Source: Bowmanella denitrificans
Lineage (GTDB): Bacteria; Pseudomonadota; Gammaproteobacteria; Enterobacterales; Alteromonadaceae
Assembly (NCBI RefSeq): GCF_002887595.1
Contig: NZ_PEBU01000001.1
Coordinates: forward strand, 1 to 64,000
Reading direction: 5' to 3'
Length of the DNA: 64,000 nucleotides
Below, in pieces: positions 25,390 through 35,052 of the stretch (the first letter of the stretch is position 1; each line of letters begins with the position of its first letter). The position numbers and the translations under genes are program-made. Below the pieces are notes generated by a model. That model searched no databases and was not told the DNA's origin. It worked only from the letters and a program-made list of their open reading frames with translations.

Positions 25390-25707
25390 CTAGCGAATCT
25401 GGCTGGCCAGATATCTGGCCTTATCCAGCTCTGGATGCAATTCATTAAGCATAATCCGCAATAGCCTGGAGCGGGAGATGCCGGTGGCTTCACATAGCTG
25501 ATCCAGCTTTTCCCTGGCCTGAATACTCAGGGTAAAACAGTGGCTTTTAAAGGGTTCGGCCACGTCCTGCTGATGATCAGCAGGATGCAGCGGCACCACC
25601 TTCGACAGCCCCATCGCATAGAGGTTAGCCTCATCAATAAAATCATCAACACTGACTTGTTCAGGACTGGCCGACGGCGATTTTTTCTTCAAACTGGCGA
25701 ATGTCAT
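25390..25707 (-). CDS. Small ribbon-helix-helix-like partner of the ParA-like ATPase
   Basis: A 105-residue protein from ATG 25707, preceded by AGAGGAGA; an in-frame start at 25743 is less likely. Its C-terminal half (FTLSIQAREKLDQLCEATG, then SRSRLLRIMLNEL) resembles a ribbon-helix-helix DNA-binding domain. The N-terminal part is disordered and charged. It starts inside the ParA gene, overlapping by 47 bases, an arrangement common for ParA and its small partner. It may bind DNA or a cargo and stimulate the ATPase. Not recognised as a named family. Confidence 0.65.
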   Translation of the reverse strand: MTFASLKKKSPSASPEQVSVDDFIDEANLYAMGLSKVVPLHPADHQQDVAEPFKSHCFTLSIQAREKLDQLCEATGISRSRLLRIMLNELHPELDKARYLASQIR

Positions 25708-26365
25708 AGGATTCTCCTCTGCCGCGGGCAAACAATTCTTCAACTATGCTGCGAATTTCCCAGGCGGCCTTGCCTTGAGGTTCATTTTCCATCACTGACA
25801 TCCCCAGCTCTTCGCTGTCGTCATACATATTGCGACTAAAGGTCACCGAATTCAGCACCGGAATTTCAAACGAACGGCACACTTCCTTGGCTTCGATAAT
25901 ACGGCTGGCCAAAGAGGGTAAGGATGGACATTGAGTGATCACAAAAGACACATTCATCTTGGGATTCACCATCTTGCAAGTGGAGACAATATCTTCCATA
26001 TGCGGCACGGTTTTCAGATCGCGGCGTTTGGGGCGCAGTGGGATCAGAATATGGTCAGCCACCGCCATGGATGACCGCAGTGCCAGATTGTCCTGCCCAC
26101 CACAGTCGATAATGACAAAATCATAGTGGTTGCGCAGACTTAGCAGTTCATTGCGTATCTTGCCGTATAACTGCACACACTGAATGCCAGGTAAGTCTTT
26201 TTTATTGTTGTTACGTTCATGGATCCAATCAGATGTGGTGCGTTGCGGGTCGCAATCCACCATCAGCACTGTTGCGTTACGCTCGGTCCGCAGATACACG
26301 GCAATGTTTTGCGCCAGGCAGCTCTTGCCACTGCCGCCCTTTTCACCACCAACCAAAATAATCAT
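25661..26365 (-). CDS. ParA/MinD-family ATPase (orphan)
   Basis: A 234-residue deviant-Walker ATPase: GGEKGGSGKS at the N-terminus, DCDPQRTTSDW for the A-prime motif, and VIIDCGGQDN for Walker B. Such proteins cycle on the nucleoid or membrane to position DNA, division sites or protein clusters. ATG 26365 is chosen because AGAGGTGG precedes it; the open frame upstream has no homology. No parB gene adjoins, and the partner seems to be the small overlapping protein at 25390. The cargo is unknown; this is not the chromosomal parAB locus. Confidence 0.88.
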   Translation of the reverse strand: MIILVGGEKGGSGKSCLAQNIAVYLRTERNATVLMVDCDPQRTTSDWIHERNNNKKDLPGIQCVQLYGKIRNELLSLRNHYDFVIIDCGGQDNLALRSSMAVADHILIPLRPKRRDLKTVPHMEDIVSTCKMVNPKMNVSFVITQCPSLPSLASRIIEAKEVCRSFEIPVLNSVTFSRNMYDDSEELGMSVMENEPQGKAAWEIRSIVEELFARGRGESYDIRQFEEKIAVGQS

Positions 26366-26431
26366 GATTCCACCTCTTACTACCACCACTCTGGCGAACT
26401 GCACCTGCCTTACAGATGCAGCTCTGTTGCT

Positions 26432-26445
26432 GATTAAATTTAATC
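26432..26445. promoter_or_regulatory. Perfect 14-bp palindrome upstream of the ParA-like gene
   Basis: GATTAAATTTAATC is its own reverse complement, 67 bases upstream of ATG 26365. A GCCAGC/GCTGGC hairpin lies at 26462-26477. It could be an operator for the ribbon-helix-helix-like partner protein or part of an AT-rich promoter. Nothing else is visible in the 305-base interval 26366-26670. Confidence 0.5.
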
Positions 26446-26670
26446 CAACCGCTAAAAAGGGGCCAGCAGAGGCTGGCATGGCGTCTGATGATTAGGAATG
26501 CAGTTTTATACCATTAGGCCACCGACCTTCCAGCAACACTATGCTCCAGCACCTGCTTACGCTTAGGCTGACAGCGGCAATAAAATCCGCCTTCATCAGT
26601 GTGGCGGGATAGAGTTAACGCGCCTACCTTGCTAAAATCCGCCTACTTGCAATCCAGCCGGCAGCGCCCC

Positions 26671-27687
26671 ATGAGTCAGTTCAAAGGTCAGCACATTCTT
26701 TCGGTCAACCAATTCAATCGCGACAATATTCAGCAGATATTTCAGGTGGCGGATCGCATGCGCCCATACGCACACCGTCAAAAGCGCACCCAGGTACTGG
26801 ACGGCGCCATTCTGGGCAACCTGTTTTTTGAAGCCAGCACCCGCACCAGAGTAAGCTTTGGTACGGCCTTTAACCTGCTGGGCGGCGAAGTGCGGGAAAC
26901 CGCCGGGATGGCCACGTCCGCCCTGTCTAAGGGGGAATCCCTGTTTGACACCGCCAGGGTGTTGTCCAGTTATTCCGATATTGTCGCCATGCGTCATCCA
27001 GATGCAGGCTCGGTGGCAGAATTTGCCGAAGGCAGCCGGGTGCCGGTAATTAACGGCGGCGACGGTTCTAATGAGCACCCCACCCAGGCACTGCTGGATT
27101 TGTACACTATTTCCAAAGAGCTGCAGTTCCATGGTGACAGTATCGAAGGCATGCATATCGCCATGATTGGCGATCTTAAACATGGCCGGACTGTTCATTC
27201 TCTTTCAAAGTTACTCTGTCTTTACAAGAACATTCGTTTCACTTTGATTTCGCCACAGGAACTGGCCATGCCCCAGTACATTCTGGATGATATCGAACGG
27301 GCCGGGCACCAGTTTAAGGTCACCGAACAACTGGAAGGCAGTGTGGATGCGGATATCTGCTACCAGACCCGTATTCAGGAAGAACGCTTTCCGTCCAAGG
27401 ACGAAGCCAATAAATACCGGGGTAAATTTCGCCTTAATCAGGATATTTATACCCGCCACTTTCAGTCAAAAACCGTGATTATGCACCCCCTGCCACGGGA
27501 TTCCCGTGCCGATGCCAATGAACTGGACAATGACCTGAACCTGAACCCCAACCTGGCCATTTTCCGCCAGGTGGACAATGGCGTATTGATCCGTATGGCA
27601 CTGTTTGCCCTAACCTTAGGGGTAGAGGATATCGTGGAAAAGTACGACTGCGATGTGCAGTGGTACAGCAACAAACAGAACATTTAG
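26671..27687 (+). CDS. pyrB: Aspartate carbamoyltransferase
   Basis: The catalytic chain of aspartate transcarbamoylase (338 residues from ATG 26671), which joins carbamoyl phosphate and aspartate in pyrimidine synthesis. The carbamoyl-phosphate loop STRTR is in FFEASTRTRVSFG, with HPTQALLDLYT and the C-terminal HPLPRDSRAD, all hallmarks of the family. No pyrI regulatory chain follows, so it probably works without it or pyrI is elsewhere. The frame is open upstream to 26599, but sequence similarity starts at MSQFKG. hemL follows after 24 bases. Confidence 0.95.
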   Translation: MSQFKGQHILSVNQFNRDNIQQIFQVADRMRPYAHRQKRTQVLDGAILGNLFFEASTRTRVSFGTAFNLLGGEVRETAGMATSALSKGESLFDTARVLSSYSDIVAMRHPDAGSVAEFAEGSRVPVINGGDGSNEHPTQALLDLYTISKELQFHGDSIEGMHIAMIGDLKHGRTVHSLSKLLCLYKNIRFTLISPQELAMPQYILDDIERAGHQFKVTEQLEGSVDADICYQTRIQEERFPSKDEANKYRGKFRLNQDIYTRHFQSKTVIMHPLPRDSRADANELDNDLNLNPNLAIFRQVDNGVLIRMALFALTLGVEDIVEKYDCDVQWYSNKQNI

Positions 27688-27711
27688 TCTTTAACTTAAG
27701 CAGGCTTTCAG

Positions 27712-28992
27712 ATGCAAAAATCCGTACAACTTTTTGAGCGCGCCCAACAGCATATTCCTGGTGGCGTTAATTCACCGGTACGTGCGTTTAAGGCCGTGGG
27801 TGGCACGCCGCTTTTTATTGAAAAGGCCGACGGTCCTTATTTATTTGATGCCGACGGCAAACGTTATATTGATTATGTGCAATCCTGGGGACCAATGGTT
27901 CTGGGTCATAACCACCCGGCCATTCGCCAGGCGGTATTGGAAGCGGTAGAAAAAGGTTTAAGTTTTGGCGCCCCTACCGAAGCCGAAGTGCTGATGGCGG
28001 AACTGGTCAGCCAGCTTGTTCCTTCCATGGAAATGGTACGTATGGTTAATTCCGGCACCGAAGCCACCATGAGTGCCATTCGTCTGGCCCGTGGCTACAC
28101 CGGACGCGACAAAATCCTCAAATTCGAAGGCTGTTACCATGGCCACGCCGATGCGTTGCTGGTTAAAGCCGGTTCCGGTGCCCTGACTCTGGGTGTACCC
28201 AGCTCGCCCGGCATTCCCGCCGATTTTGCCCAGCATACTCTGACGGTGGAATACAATAATCTGGACAGTGTACGCCAGGCCTTTGCCGAAGTAGGCGAGC
28301 AAATTGCCTGTATGATTGTTGAACCCGTGGCAGGCAATATGAACTGTATTCCACCGGTTGAAGGATTCTTGCAGGGCCTGCGGGAAATTTGCGATCAGTA
28401 TGGTTCGATACTGATTCTGGATGAAGTGATGACCGGCTTTCGGGTTGCACTTGGCGGTGCACAGGCCCATTATGGGATTACACCGGATCTGACCTGTCTG
28501 GGTAAGGTAATAGGCGGAGGTATGCCGGTTGGCGCGTTCGGTGGTAAAGCTGAGATTATGCGCCATATCGCCCCCACCGGGCCGGTATACCAGGCCGGTA
28601 CCTTATCCGGTAATCCGGTGGCAATGGCCGCAGGTCTGGCGTCACTGACCGCCATTCAGCAAGCCGGGTTGTATCAGCAACTGAGCCACAACACTGAGCA
28701 GTTGGCCAAGGGCTTTAAGGCTATTGCCGATAAGCACGGTATCCCCATGAGTATTAACTATGCCGGCAGCATGTTCGGCCTGTTTTTTACCGACGTGGAG
28801 CGGGTTACCAACTACCAGCAGGCTATAAACTGTAATCAGGCCCAGTTTAACCACTTCTATCACGCCATGCTGGCTGAAGGGGTGTATCTGGCCCCGGCCT
28901 CTTATGAAGCAGGCTTTGTGTCGGCCGCCCACGATCAGGTTATTATTGAGCAAACCCTGGCCGCCGCAGACATTGTACTGGCGTCGTTATAA
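27712..28992 (+). CDS. hemL: Glutamate-1-semialdehyde 2,1-aminomutase
   Basis: A 426-residue PLP enzyme that converts glutamate-1-semialdehyde to 5-aminolevulinate, the entry step of haem synthesis by the C5 route. It has [16 protein letters not shown], the [10 protein letters not shown] segment and the PLP lysine Lys265 ([16 protein letters not shown]), followed by TLSGNP. Full length and intact. It lies 24 bases after pyrB; the haem gene hemJ is close by but not adjacent. Converges with a diguanylate cyclase. Confidence 0.97.
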   Translation: MQKSVQLFERAQQHIPGGVNSPVRAFKAVGGTPLFIEKADGPYLFDADGKRYIDYVQSWGPMVLGHNHPAIRQAVLEAVEKGLSFGAPTEAEVLMAELVSQLVPSMEMVRMVNSGTEATMSAIRLARGYTGRDKILKFEGCYHGHADALLVKAGSGALTLGVPSSPGIPADFAQHTLTVEYNNLDSVRQAFAEVGEQIACMIVEPVAGNMNCIPPVEGFLQGLREICDQYGSILILDEVMTGFRVALGGAQAHYGITPDLTCLGKVIGGGMPVGAFGGKAEIMRHIAPTGPVYQAGTLSGNPVAMAAGLASLTAIQQAGLYQQLSHNTEQLAKGFKAIADKHGIPMSINYAGSMFGLFFTDVERVTNYQQAINCNQAQFNHFYHAMLAEGVYLAPASYEAGFVSAAHDQVIIEQTLAAADIVLASL

Positions 28993-29007
28993 CTAGACTA
29001 GCCCAAC

Positions 29008-29922
29008 TCAGGAAGAGCGGCTGATAACACAGTTGCGGCCGCTGGCTTTGGCCTGATACAGGCCATCGTCGGCCCGTTTAATCAGGCTTTCTATTTTATC
29101 CTTGATGCACAAGGCGCTGACCCCGGCGCTGACGGTAATGGAATAGGCCTGCCCCAGTTCCTTATGGTAATCGTACTGCCCTATGGTTTTGCGCAATCTT
29201 TCAGCAAGCTGGGTGGCTTCTTCCAGGTCGGTATTGGGTAAGAGTACGGCAAACTCCTCACCGCCGTAACGACACAGAAGATCCTGCTGGCGTAGCTGCT
29301 TTTTGCATAGCTTAACCATGGCGGTCAGCACTTTATCGCCAGCAATATGGCCAAATCTGTCATTTACCTGCTTAAAGTGATCCAGATCGAAGATCATCAG
29401 CGAGGTGGGATGGTGATAACGCTTAAACTCGGCAAATTTTTCGTCCAACGCTTCCATCAGCTTGCGCCTGTTGTAGGCGCCGGTCAGCTCATCCAGTTCG
29501 GCCAGGTTCTTAAGCTGCAACTGCATGTTATGCCGTTCGGTAATATTGCGTGCCACCCATACCACCGCCCTTTCACCGTCAACCGGATTGGAGAGGGGCT
29601 GAATACGACCTTCAAACCAGATGTCCTGTTCCGGCCCTTCGGTCAGCTCCAGGCCCTTTACATCGTGCGCGCCCAGTGCATATTCCACTGTGCGCAGGCG
29701 ATTTTCTTCGATGGTCTGGCGAATCTGCTCTAAAAACCAGTCGGCCAGCTCTTTGGGTAGTACGTCGTGCAGACTGAAATTCACCAGGTGGGAGCCGTCA
29801 TGGTAATACCTTGCATCATGCCCGCCAATCAGCGCCACGTACCTGCCGCTTTCAGACAAAATAAATACCGGATCGGGTAACGCCGCCAGCATCTCCATCA
29901 GTAATTCCAGATTCTGTTTCAA
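29008..29922 (-). CDS. PAS-GGDEF diguanylate cyclase
   Basis: A 304-residue cytoplasmic protein with a PAS domain (about 10-130, PDPVFILSESGRYVAL) and a GGDEF domain (about 140-300). The active site is GGEEF and the product-inhibition site RQQD sits five residues before it. It should make cyclic di-GMP and be subject to feedback inhibition. The start used is TTG 29922; ATG 29898 is a possible alternative with similar content. No transmembrane helix is seen. Transcribed in the same direction as mrcB, after a gap with a short hairpin at 29972-29993. Confidence 0.9.
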   Translation of the reverse strand: MKQNLELLMEMLAALPDPVFILSESGRYVALIGGHDARYYHDGSHLVNFSLHDVLPKELADWFLEQIRQTIEENRLRTVEYALGAHDVKGLELTEGPEQDIWFEGRIQPLSNPVDGERAVVWVARNITERHNMQLQLKNLAELDELTGAYNRRKLMEALDEKFAEFKRYHHPTSLMIFDLDHFKQVNDRFGHIAGDKVLTAMVKLCKKQLRQQDLLCRYGGEEFAVLLPNTDLEEATQLAERLRKTIGQYDYHKELGQAYSITVSAGVSALCIKDKIESLIKRADDGLYQAKASGRNCVISRSS

Positions 29923-29971
29923 TCAGCGCCCCAGTTGCGGGTTAAAAGGTCTTGATACCAGTTAAGGCTAA

Positions 29972-29993
29972 CAGCCAGTATAAGCACTGGCTG
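29972..29993. repeat. 8-bp hairpin between mrcB and the diguanylate cyclase
   Basis: CAGCCAGT / ACTGGCTG with a six-base loop. It has no T-run, so it may be an RNA-stability element rather than a terminator. Confidence 0.4.
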
Positions 29994-30109
29994 CATCTGG
30001 CCTTTGTCTCTTACAATCAGCCGTGACTCACTTTATATTAGCACGGCCTGCGCTTTGTAAAATCACTCTCAAAACCATGTTATAGCGCGGAGTCATAGCT
30101 ACTATGGGG

Positions 30110-32422
30110 CTATTCGCCAAATAAACGTTCCCAAAAACTTTTCTCTTTGGGCGCCTGCTTGACCGGCATTTTCGCTGCACAGCCTTGCGGGGCGGGCAGT
30201 GCGTCGAGCACCGCTGGCACACTGATACTGTCGGGGCAACCTGCTTGCAGGTGATGGCCTTTATGCGCATCAAAGTGGGCTATCCCCAGACCTTGCGGGA
30301 ATGGCCTGACAAGGGATTTAGGATGCTGTAATTTCTGATATTCAATATACAGCGGCAGTGCCCCGCTGGCACCAGCCAGGCCGGTACTTTGGTTATCATC
30401 CTTGCCCAGCCAGATGGTCACCAGGTTGTTGCGGTCAAAACCGGCGTACCAGCTATCCCGGTAATCATCTGTGGTACCGGTTTTGCCAGCTAGGTGCAGA
30501 TTGGGGAAGGTCTGCTTCAGTACCTTGGCCGTGCCGTCCCGGGTCACTTTATTGAGTGCGTAATTAAGCAGGTAAACCGCCTTGCGGTCGGCCCGGCGCT
30601 CGGCGTGCAGTTGTTGTTGCCAGATTAGCCGACCGTCGGAGTCGGTGACCGTATCAATGGCATGCAGTGGCAGATACAATCCTTCGTTGGCGAGGGTCTG
30701 GTACATCTGATTAACTTCGAGCGGGGTAAAGGCCGCCGCGCCCAATGTCAGCGCCGGATACTGGCTGACATCCTCGTTAACCCCCAGGCGTTTTAAGGTG
30801 TAGGCAATTTCTCCCAGCCCCAGCTCCATACCCAGACTTACCGTTGGCACGTTTAGTGAACGGCTAAGCGCGGTCAGCAACGACACTTCCCCCCGGTACT
30901 GGCGGTCTGAATTCTGCGGAGACCACATTTGCCCCTGGCTGCTTTTTAACTTGATCGGCTGATCTTTGAGTGGCGTGGCAAGATTGTAATAAGCTGGTTG
31001 TTCCAGCGCGGTAAGATATACGGCCGGTTTGATAATCGAGCCGATTGAACGCCGGGCATCCAGCGCACGGTTAAAGCCATGATAATCTGTATCTCGACCA
31101 CCAATCAAAGCACGAATTTCACCGCTGGCAATATCACTTACCACCATAGCCGCTTCTAACCCGGAGATTTTGCGCTGCTTTTCCAGATTGCTCAGCCCCT
31201 GGCTGACCACTTGTTCTGCCTTTCGCTGCGCCAGCGGGTCCAAGGTGGTAAATATCTTAATACCGGCCTGATGCAGGGAAGGATCGGGTAAGGCCTGATT
31301 CAGCTCGCGCTTAACCTGGTCCATAAAAGCCGGGTGCTTGCCCCTGGCCAATTTGGAGCCCTGCGCCAGCCCCAGGGGGGCTTTAAGCCAGTCGGTATAC
31401 TGCGATGCAGTGGCTTGCTGGTCATCAAAATACAGACGCAACACCAGGTTACGTCGCTCCAGCACCCGCTCTTCATGACGTCTGGGATTGTAATAAGACG
31501 GCCCTTTGATAATGCCCACCAGCATGGCCATTTCCGGCACGCTCAGTTCATTCAATGGCCGGTCAAAGTAAAAGTAGCTGGCCAGACCAAAACCATGCAC
31601 GGCGTTGGCACCATTCTGGCCAAGAAACACCTCGTTCAGATAAGCCTCGAGTATTTCGTCTTTACTGTAACGCAGCTCAATCAGCAGCGACATTAAGGCT
31701 TCGTTTAACTTTCTGGTCAGGGACTTTTCATGGCTGAGGAAGAAGTTTTTTACCAACTGCTGAGTCAGGGTGCTGCCCCCCTGCACTGCCCGACCGGCGC
31801 TGAGGTTGGCAATCAGCGCCCTGATAATTGACAATGGCGCCACACCAAAATGCTCGTAAAAGTCGCGATCTTCCACCAGCAGCAACATTTGCAACAACGC
31901 AGGCGGCACATCCACCAGTTCCACCAACATACGATCTTCCTGGCTGTTGTTGGTGAAGCGAGTAACCAACCAGGGCTCCAGACGTATGTTATCCTGGGCG
32001 CGGCCACCATCCATTTGAATCGCCGCCAGTTCACCTTTGGCAAAACTCAGGGTCACCCGGACCTCGTCTTCAAAGCCCTCGGCAAATTCAAAAGCGCGAC
32101 GATGAAATACCAATTGACTGCCCTGGCGACTGTACTGGCCACTGCCCTTAACCGCAGACACCCGCCGGTACGCCAGCCATTCCAGTTCCTCCACCACCTC
32201 GTCCATCGCCAGCGCCTGGCCCACCTGCAGTAACATTGGCCGGGCAAAAATCTGTGCTGGCACCTGCCACTTGTCGCCACTGAATTTGTCTTTTATTTGC
32301 GCATCCAGGTACAAGCAATACGCCGTCAGGCTAACCAGCCCAACCAACAAAAATTTGCCACTGTGGCGCCAAAGCCATTTAAAAGGATTACGGGAAGGTT
32401 GAGCTGCCTTGCTTTTACGCAT
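30110..32422 (-). CDS. mrcB: Penicillin-binding protein 1B (bifunctional)
   Basis: A 770-residue class A penicillin-binding protein that polymerises and cross-links peptidoglycan. One membrane helix (about 22-40) is followed by a UB2H-like domain, the glycosyltransferase with Glu184 in EDRDFYEHFG and GGSTLTQQLVKN, then the transpeptidase with the active-site SxxK (Ser462-Lys465, GSIIK) and KTGTT. It starts at ATG 32422 with a one-base overlap with the hrpB stop. The hrpB-mrcB order matches E. coli. Lipoprotein activator genes are not nearby. Confidence 0.96.
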   Translation of the reverse strand: MRKSKAAQPSRNPFKWLWRHSGKFLLVGLVSLTAYCLYLDAQIKDKFSGDKWQVPAQIFARPMLLQVGQALAMDEVVEELEWLAYRRVSAVKGSGQYSRQGSQLVFHRRAFEFAEGFEDEVRVTLSFAKGELAAIQMDGGRAQDNIRLEPWLVTRFTNNSQEDRMLVELVDVPPALLQMLLLVEDRDFYEHFGVAPLSIIRALIANLSAGRAVQGGSTLTQQLVKNFFLSHEKSLTRKLNEALMSLLIELRYSKDEILEAYLNEVFLGQNGANAVHGFGLASYFYFDRPLNELSVPEMAMLVGIIKGPSYYNPRRHEERVLERRNLVLRLYFDDQQATASQYTDWLKAPLGLAQGSKLARGKHPAFMDQVKRELNQALPDPSLHQAGIKIFTTLDPLAQRKAEQVVSQGLSNLEKQRKISGLEAAMVVSDIASGEIRALIGGRDTDYHGFNRALDARRSIGSIIKPAVYLTALEQPAYYNLATPLKDQPIKLKSSQGQMWSPQNSDRQYRGEVSLLTALSRSLNVPTVSLGMELGLGEIAYTLKRLGVNEDVSQYPALTLGAAAFTPLEVNQMYQTLANEGLYLPLHAIDTVTDSDGRLIWQQQLHAERRADRKAVYLLNYALNKVTRDGTAKVLKQTFPNLHLAGKTGTTDDYRDSWYAGFDRNNLVTIWLGKDDNQSTGLAGASGALPLYIEYQKLQHPKSLVRPFPQGLGIAHFDAHKGHHLQAGCPDSISVPAVLDALPAPQGCAAKMPVKQAPKEKSFWERLFGE

Positions 32423-34887
32423 TACATCGCCTTTTTGGTTCGGGTGGTGGCTTGCGCCGTGGCCGGATTATCCGGCCAGAAGTGTTTGGGATAACGTCCT
32501 TTCATTTCCTTTTGCACATCCTTGTAAGAGCCTTGCCAGAAACCGGCCAGGTCGCCGGTCTTTTGTAGTGGACGCCGGGCCGGGGACAAGAGTTCCACCA
32601 GCACCGCAATACGGCCATTGGCAATGGCAGGGGTGGTGGCCATACCATACATCTCTTGCATGCGGACCGACAGGCATACCTGTCCATCTTCCTGGTAATC
32701 CAGTGTGCAGCGACTGCCGCTGGGTACCAGCAGGTGGCTTGGCAGTTCTTTGTCCACCAGGCTCTGACTGTTCCAGTCCAGTCGATTGCGCAGCAGATTA
32801 TGCCAATCCAGTCCCTGCAACTGCCGGAAACTGCGCACCTCGCCAAGATAAGGTAACAACCAGTCGGCCAGACTGTCCAGCAGGGCGGCATCTGTCCAGT
32901 CTTGCTCATCCGGCTGCCCCAGACAGCGAGCGGCCAGACGGATGCGACGCATCAGTTGGATGCTGTTATCCGTTAAGGGTAACCAGGCCAGTCCTTTGTC
33001 ACGGATGAGTACCGCCCAGATTTGTTCCAGTTCAGCCTTGCTGGGATGACTCATCACTTCGCTGCGTATTTCAATGCTGCCCAGCTTACGTATTTTACGG
33101 GCACGAATCTGTTCGGCCTGCTGGTGCCAGTCACAGCGCAGTTCTTCTGTGAACAAGTGGCCAACCGTCGCTTCAATATCTGCCAGGCTCAGGGCAGCAC
33201 TCAGCCCGGCGCGAATATCTCCGCCATCGCCGGTTTGTATCAGGTCCGCCACCAGCAGGTATTCATGGCTGCACAGCGGATCCAATTCGTCCAACTTGAC
33301 GCCGATTCCCCTGGCCAGCAAGTAACGCCCGGCACCGCGTTTTTTGGCAATGCGATCGGGAAACGCCAATGCCAGTAATTTGCCGGCTTCGCGGCCATCC
33401 ACCTTGGCTGTCAATCTGCCACCCAGTCGCCTGGCCCAGTTGCCCGCCAGTTGCATAATGGGGTCCTGGCGGTGACACAACAACCAGTCGATACGCTCAA
33501 CCATATCCAAAGTGTATGACGGTTTAAGGGGGTCTTTACTTTCCAGCAAGGCTGCCAGCATACAGGCCAGGGTGAGTGCCTGCGTGCTTTGCTGTGAGGC
33601 TGACAGCATCATATTGGCCAGACGCGGGTGACTGCCCAGCTTGGCCAGCTCACGACCGTGACGGGTGACGCGCATATCACTATCCAGTGCGCCCAGCTGT
33701 TTCAGTAACGTCGTGGCCTGCGCCAATTGCGCGTCTGAAGGTTTGTCCAACAAAGGCAGTGCCGTCAATTCAGTGCCCCAGGTCAGGGCTTCGAGCATCA
33801 ATGCCGACACATCGCTTTGTAATATCTGCGGTTGGCTTTGTGCGACCAGACGTGCTTGTTGCTCTTGTGGCCATAAGCGGTAACAAACTCCCGGCCCCAC
33901 CCGACCGGCACGCCCCGCCCGCTGGGTGGCCGAAGCCTGCGAAATACGCTGGCTAACCAGATGGGTGACCCCCTGGTTCAGATCAAAACGGGCTATTTTT
34001 TCCAGCCCGCTATCCACCACCACGGCAATGTCTTCAATGGTCAGACTGGTCTCTGCAATATTGGTTGCCAATACCAGCTTTTTGCAACCTGCGGGTAAGG
34101 GCTCAACTGCGGCCATTTGCGCTTGTTTGCCCAGTTCACCATACAAACAATGCAGGCGAACCGATGCGTCCAGATGGGGCGTCAGCAATTGCGCCAGTTT
34201 GCGAATGTCTGCTGCACCGGGTAAGAAGGCCAGCACGCCCTGGCGATGCTCCTGTAACGCCTGTAACACCAGGCTGGCCATACAGGGCAGCCATGGCTGA
34301 CTGGTGGGTACCGCTTTGTAATGGTATTCAATGGCAAAACTACGCCCCGCACTTTGCAAGCGGATGGCATCGGGCAGCAGTTGTTCAAGGCCAAGCTCAT
34401 CCAGGGTGGCCGACATCACTAACAGGCGCAAATCTTCGCGCAGTGCCCCCTGACTTTCCAGACACAGGGCCAAAGCAAAGTCGCTGTGCAAGTTTCGTTC
34501 GTGAAACTCATCAAAGATCACCACGGCAGTGTCGGCCAGTTCGGGGTCCTGCTGCAATTTTCGGGTTAGCAGGCCTTCTGTCAGGATCTCCAGCCGGGTG
34601 TTACTGCTGGTTTTACTTTCACCGCGGATACGATAACCCACGGTCTGGCCCACCGTTTCACCCAATCTGGCCGCCAGATAGCTGGCAATAGCGCGAACGG
34701 CCACACGACGCGGTTGCAGCATCAGTATTTTTTTGCCGCTGAATTCAGCCTGCTGTAACAAATGCAGGGGCACCAGGGTGGACTTGCCGGCCCCCGGCGG
34801 CGCGCTAAGGATCACATTTTGTTGTTTAAGCGCCGTCACCAACTCGGACAACACACTCGCTACGGGAAGGGGTGAATCGGTATTCAT
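32422..34887 (-). CDS. hrpB: ATP-dependent RNA helicase HrpB
   Basis: An 821-residue DEAH/RHA-type helicase. Walker A lies at PGAGKST (about 31-37), Walker B is DEFHER (about 126), followed by SATLD; later come the HA2 and HrpB C-terminal domains. Cellular targets are unknown in most bacteria. Its stop codon overlaps the mrcB start by one base, so translation is likely coupled. Divergent from the YfiN-like gene at 35053. Confidence 0.94.
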   Translation of the reverse strand: MNTDSPLPVASVLSELVTALKQQNVILSAPPGAGKSTLVPLHLLQQAEFSGKKILMLQPRRVAVRAIASYLAARLGETVGQTVGYRIRGESKTSSNTRLEILTEGLLTRKLQQDPELADTAVVIFDEFHERNLHSDFALALCLESQGALREDLRLLVMSATLDELGLEQLLPDAIRLQSAGRSFAIEYHYKAVPTSQPWLPCMASLVLQALQEHRQGVLAFLPGAADIRKLAQLLTPHLDASVRLHCLYGELGKQAQMAAVEPLPAGCKKLVLATNIAETSLTIEDIAVVVDSGLEKIARFDLNQGVTHLVSQRISQASATQRAGRAGRVGPGVCYRLWPQEQQARLVAQSQPQILQSDVSALMLEALTWGTELTALPLLDKPSDAQLAQATTLLKQLGALDSDMRVTRHGRELAKLGSHPRLANMMLSASQQSTQALTLACMLAALLESKDPLKPSYTLDMVERIDWLLCHRQDPIMQLAGNWARRLGGRLTAKVDGREAGKLLALAFPDRIAKKRGAGRYLLARGIGVKLDELDPLCSHEYLLVADLIQTGDGGDIRAGLSAALSLADIEATVGHLFTEELRCDWHQQAEQIRARKIRKLGSIEIRSEVMSHPSKAELEQIWAVLIRDKGLAWLPLTDNSIQLMRRIRLAARCLGQPDEQDWTDAALLDSLADWLLPYLGEVRSFRQLQGLDWHNLLRNRLDWNSQSLVDKELPSHLLVPSGSRCTLDYQEDGQVCLSVRMQEMYGMATTPAIANGRIAVLVELLSPARRPLQKTGDLAGFWQGSYKDVQKEMKGRYPKHFWPDNPATAQATTRTKKAM

Positions 34888-35052
34888 CTGCCGGATAAAC
34901 TTACATCAGTGAATGCATTCTATCATCGCTGTCTGGGGTGAGCTGAATTATCTCGGCATTCACCACAGAATCTGTGCCCGGCAAGTTGCCCACTTGCGGT
35001 TATTCGCTAAACTGAAATAAATAACACCTTGTTCCTTAATAGGTTAATCAGT

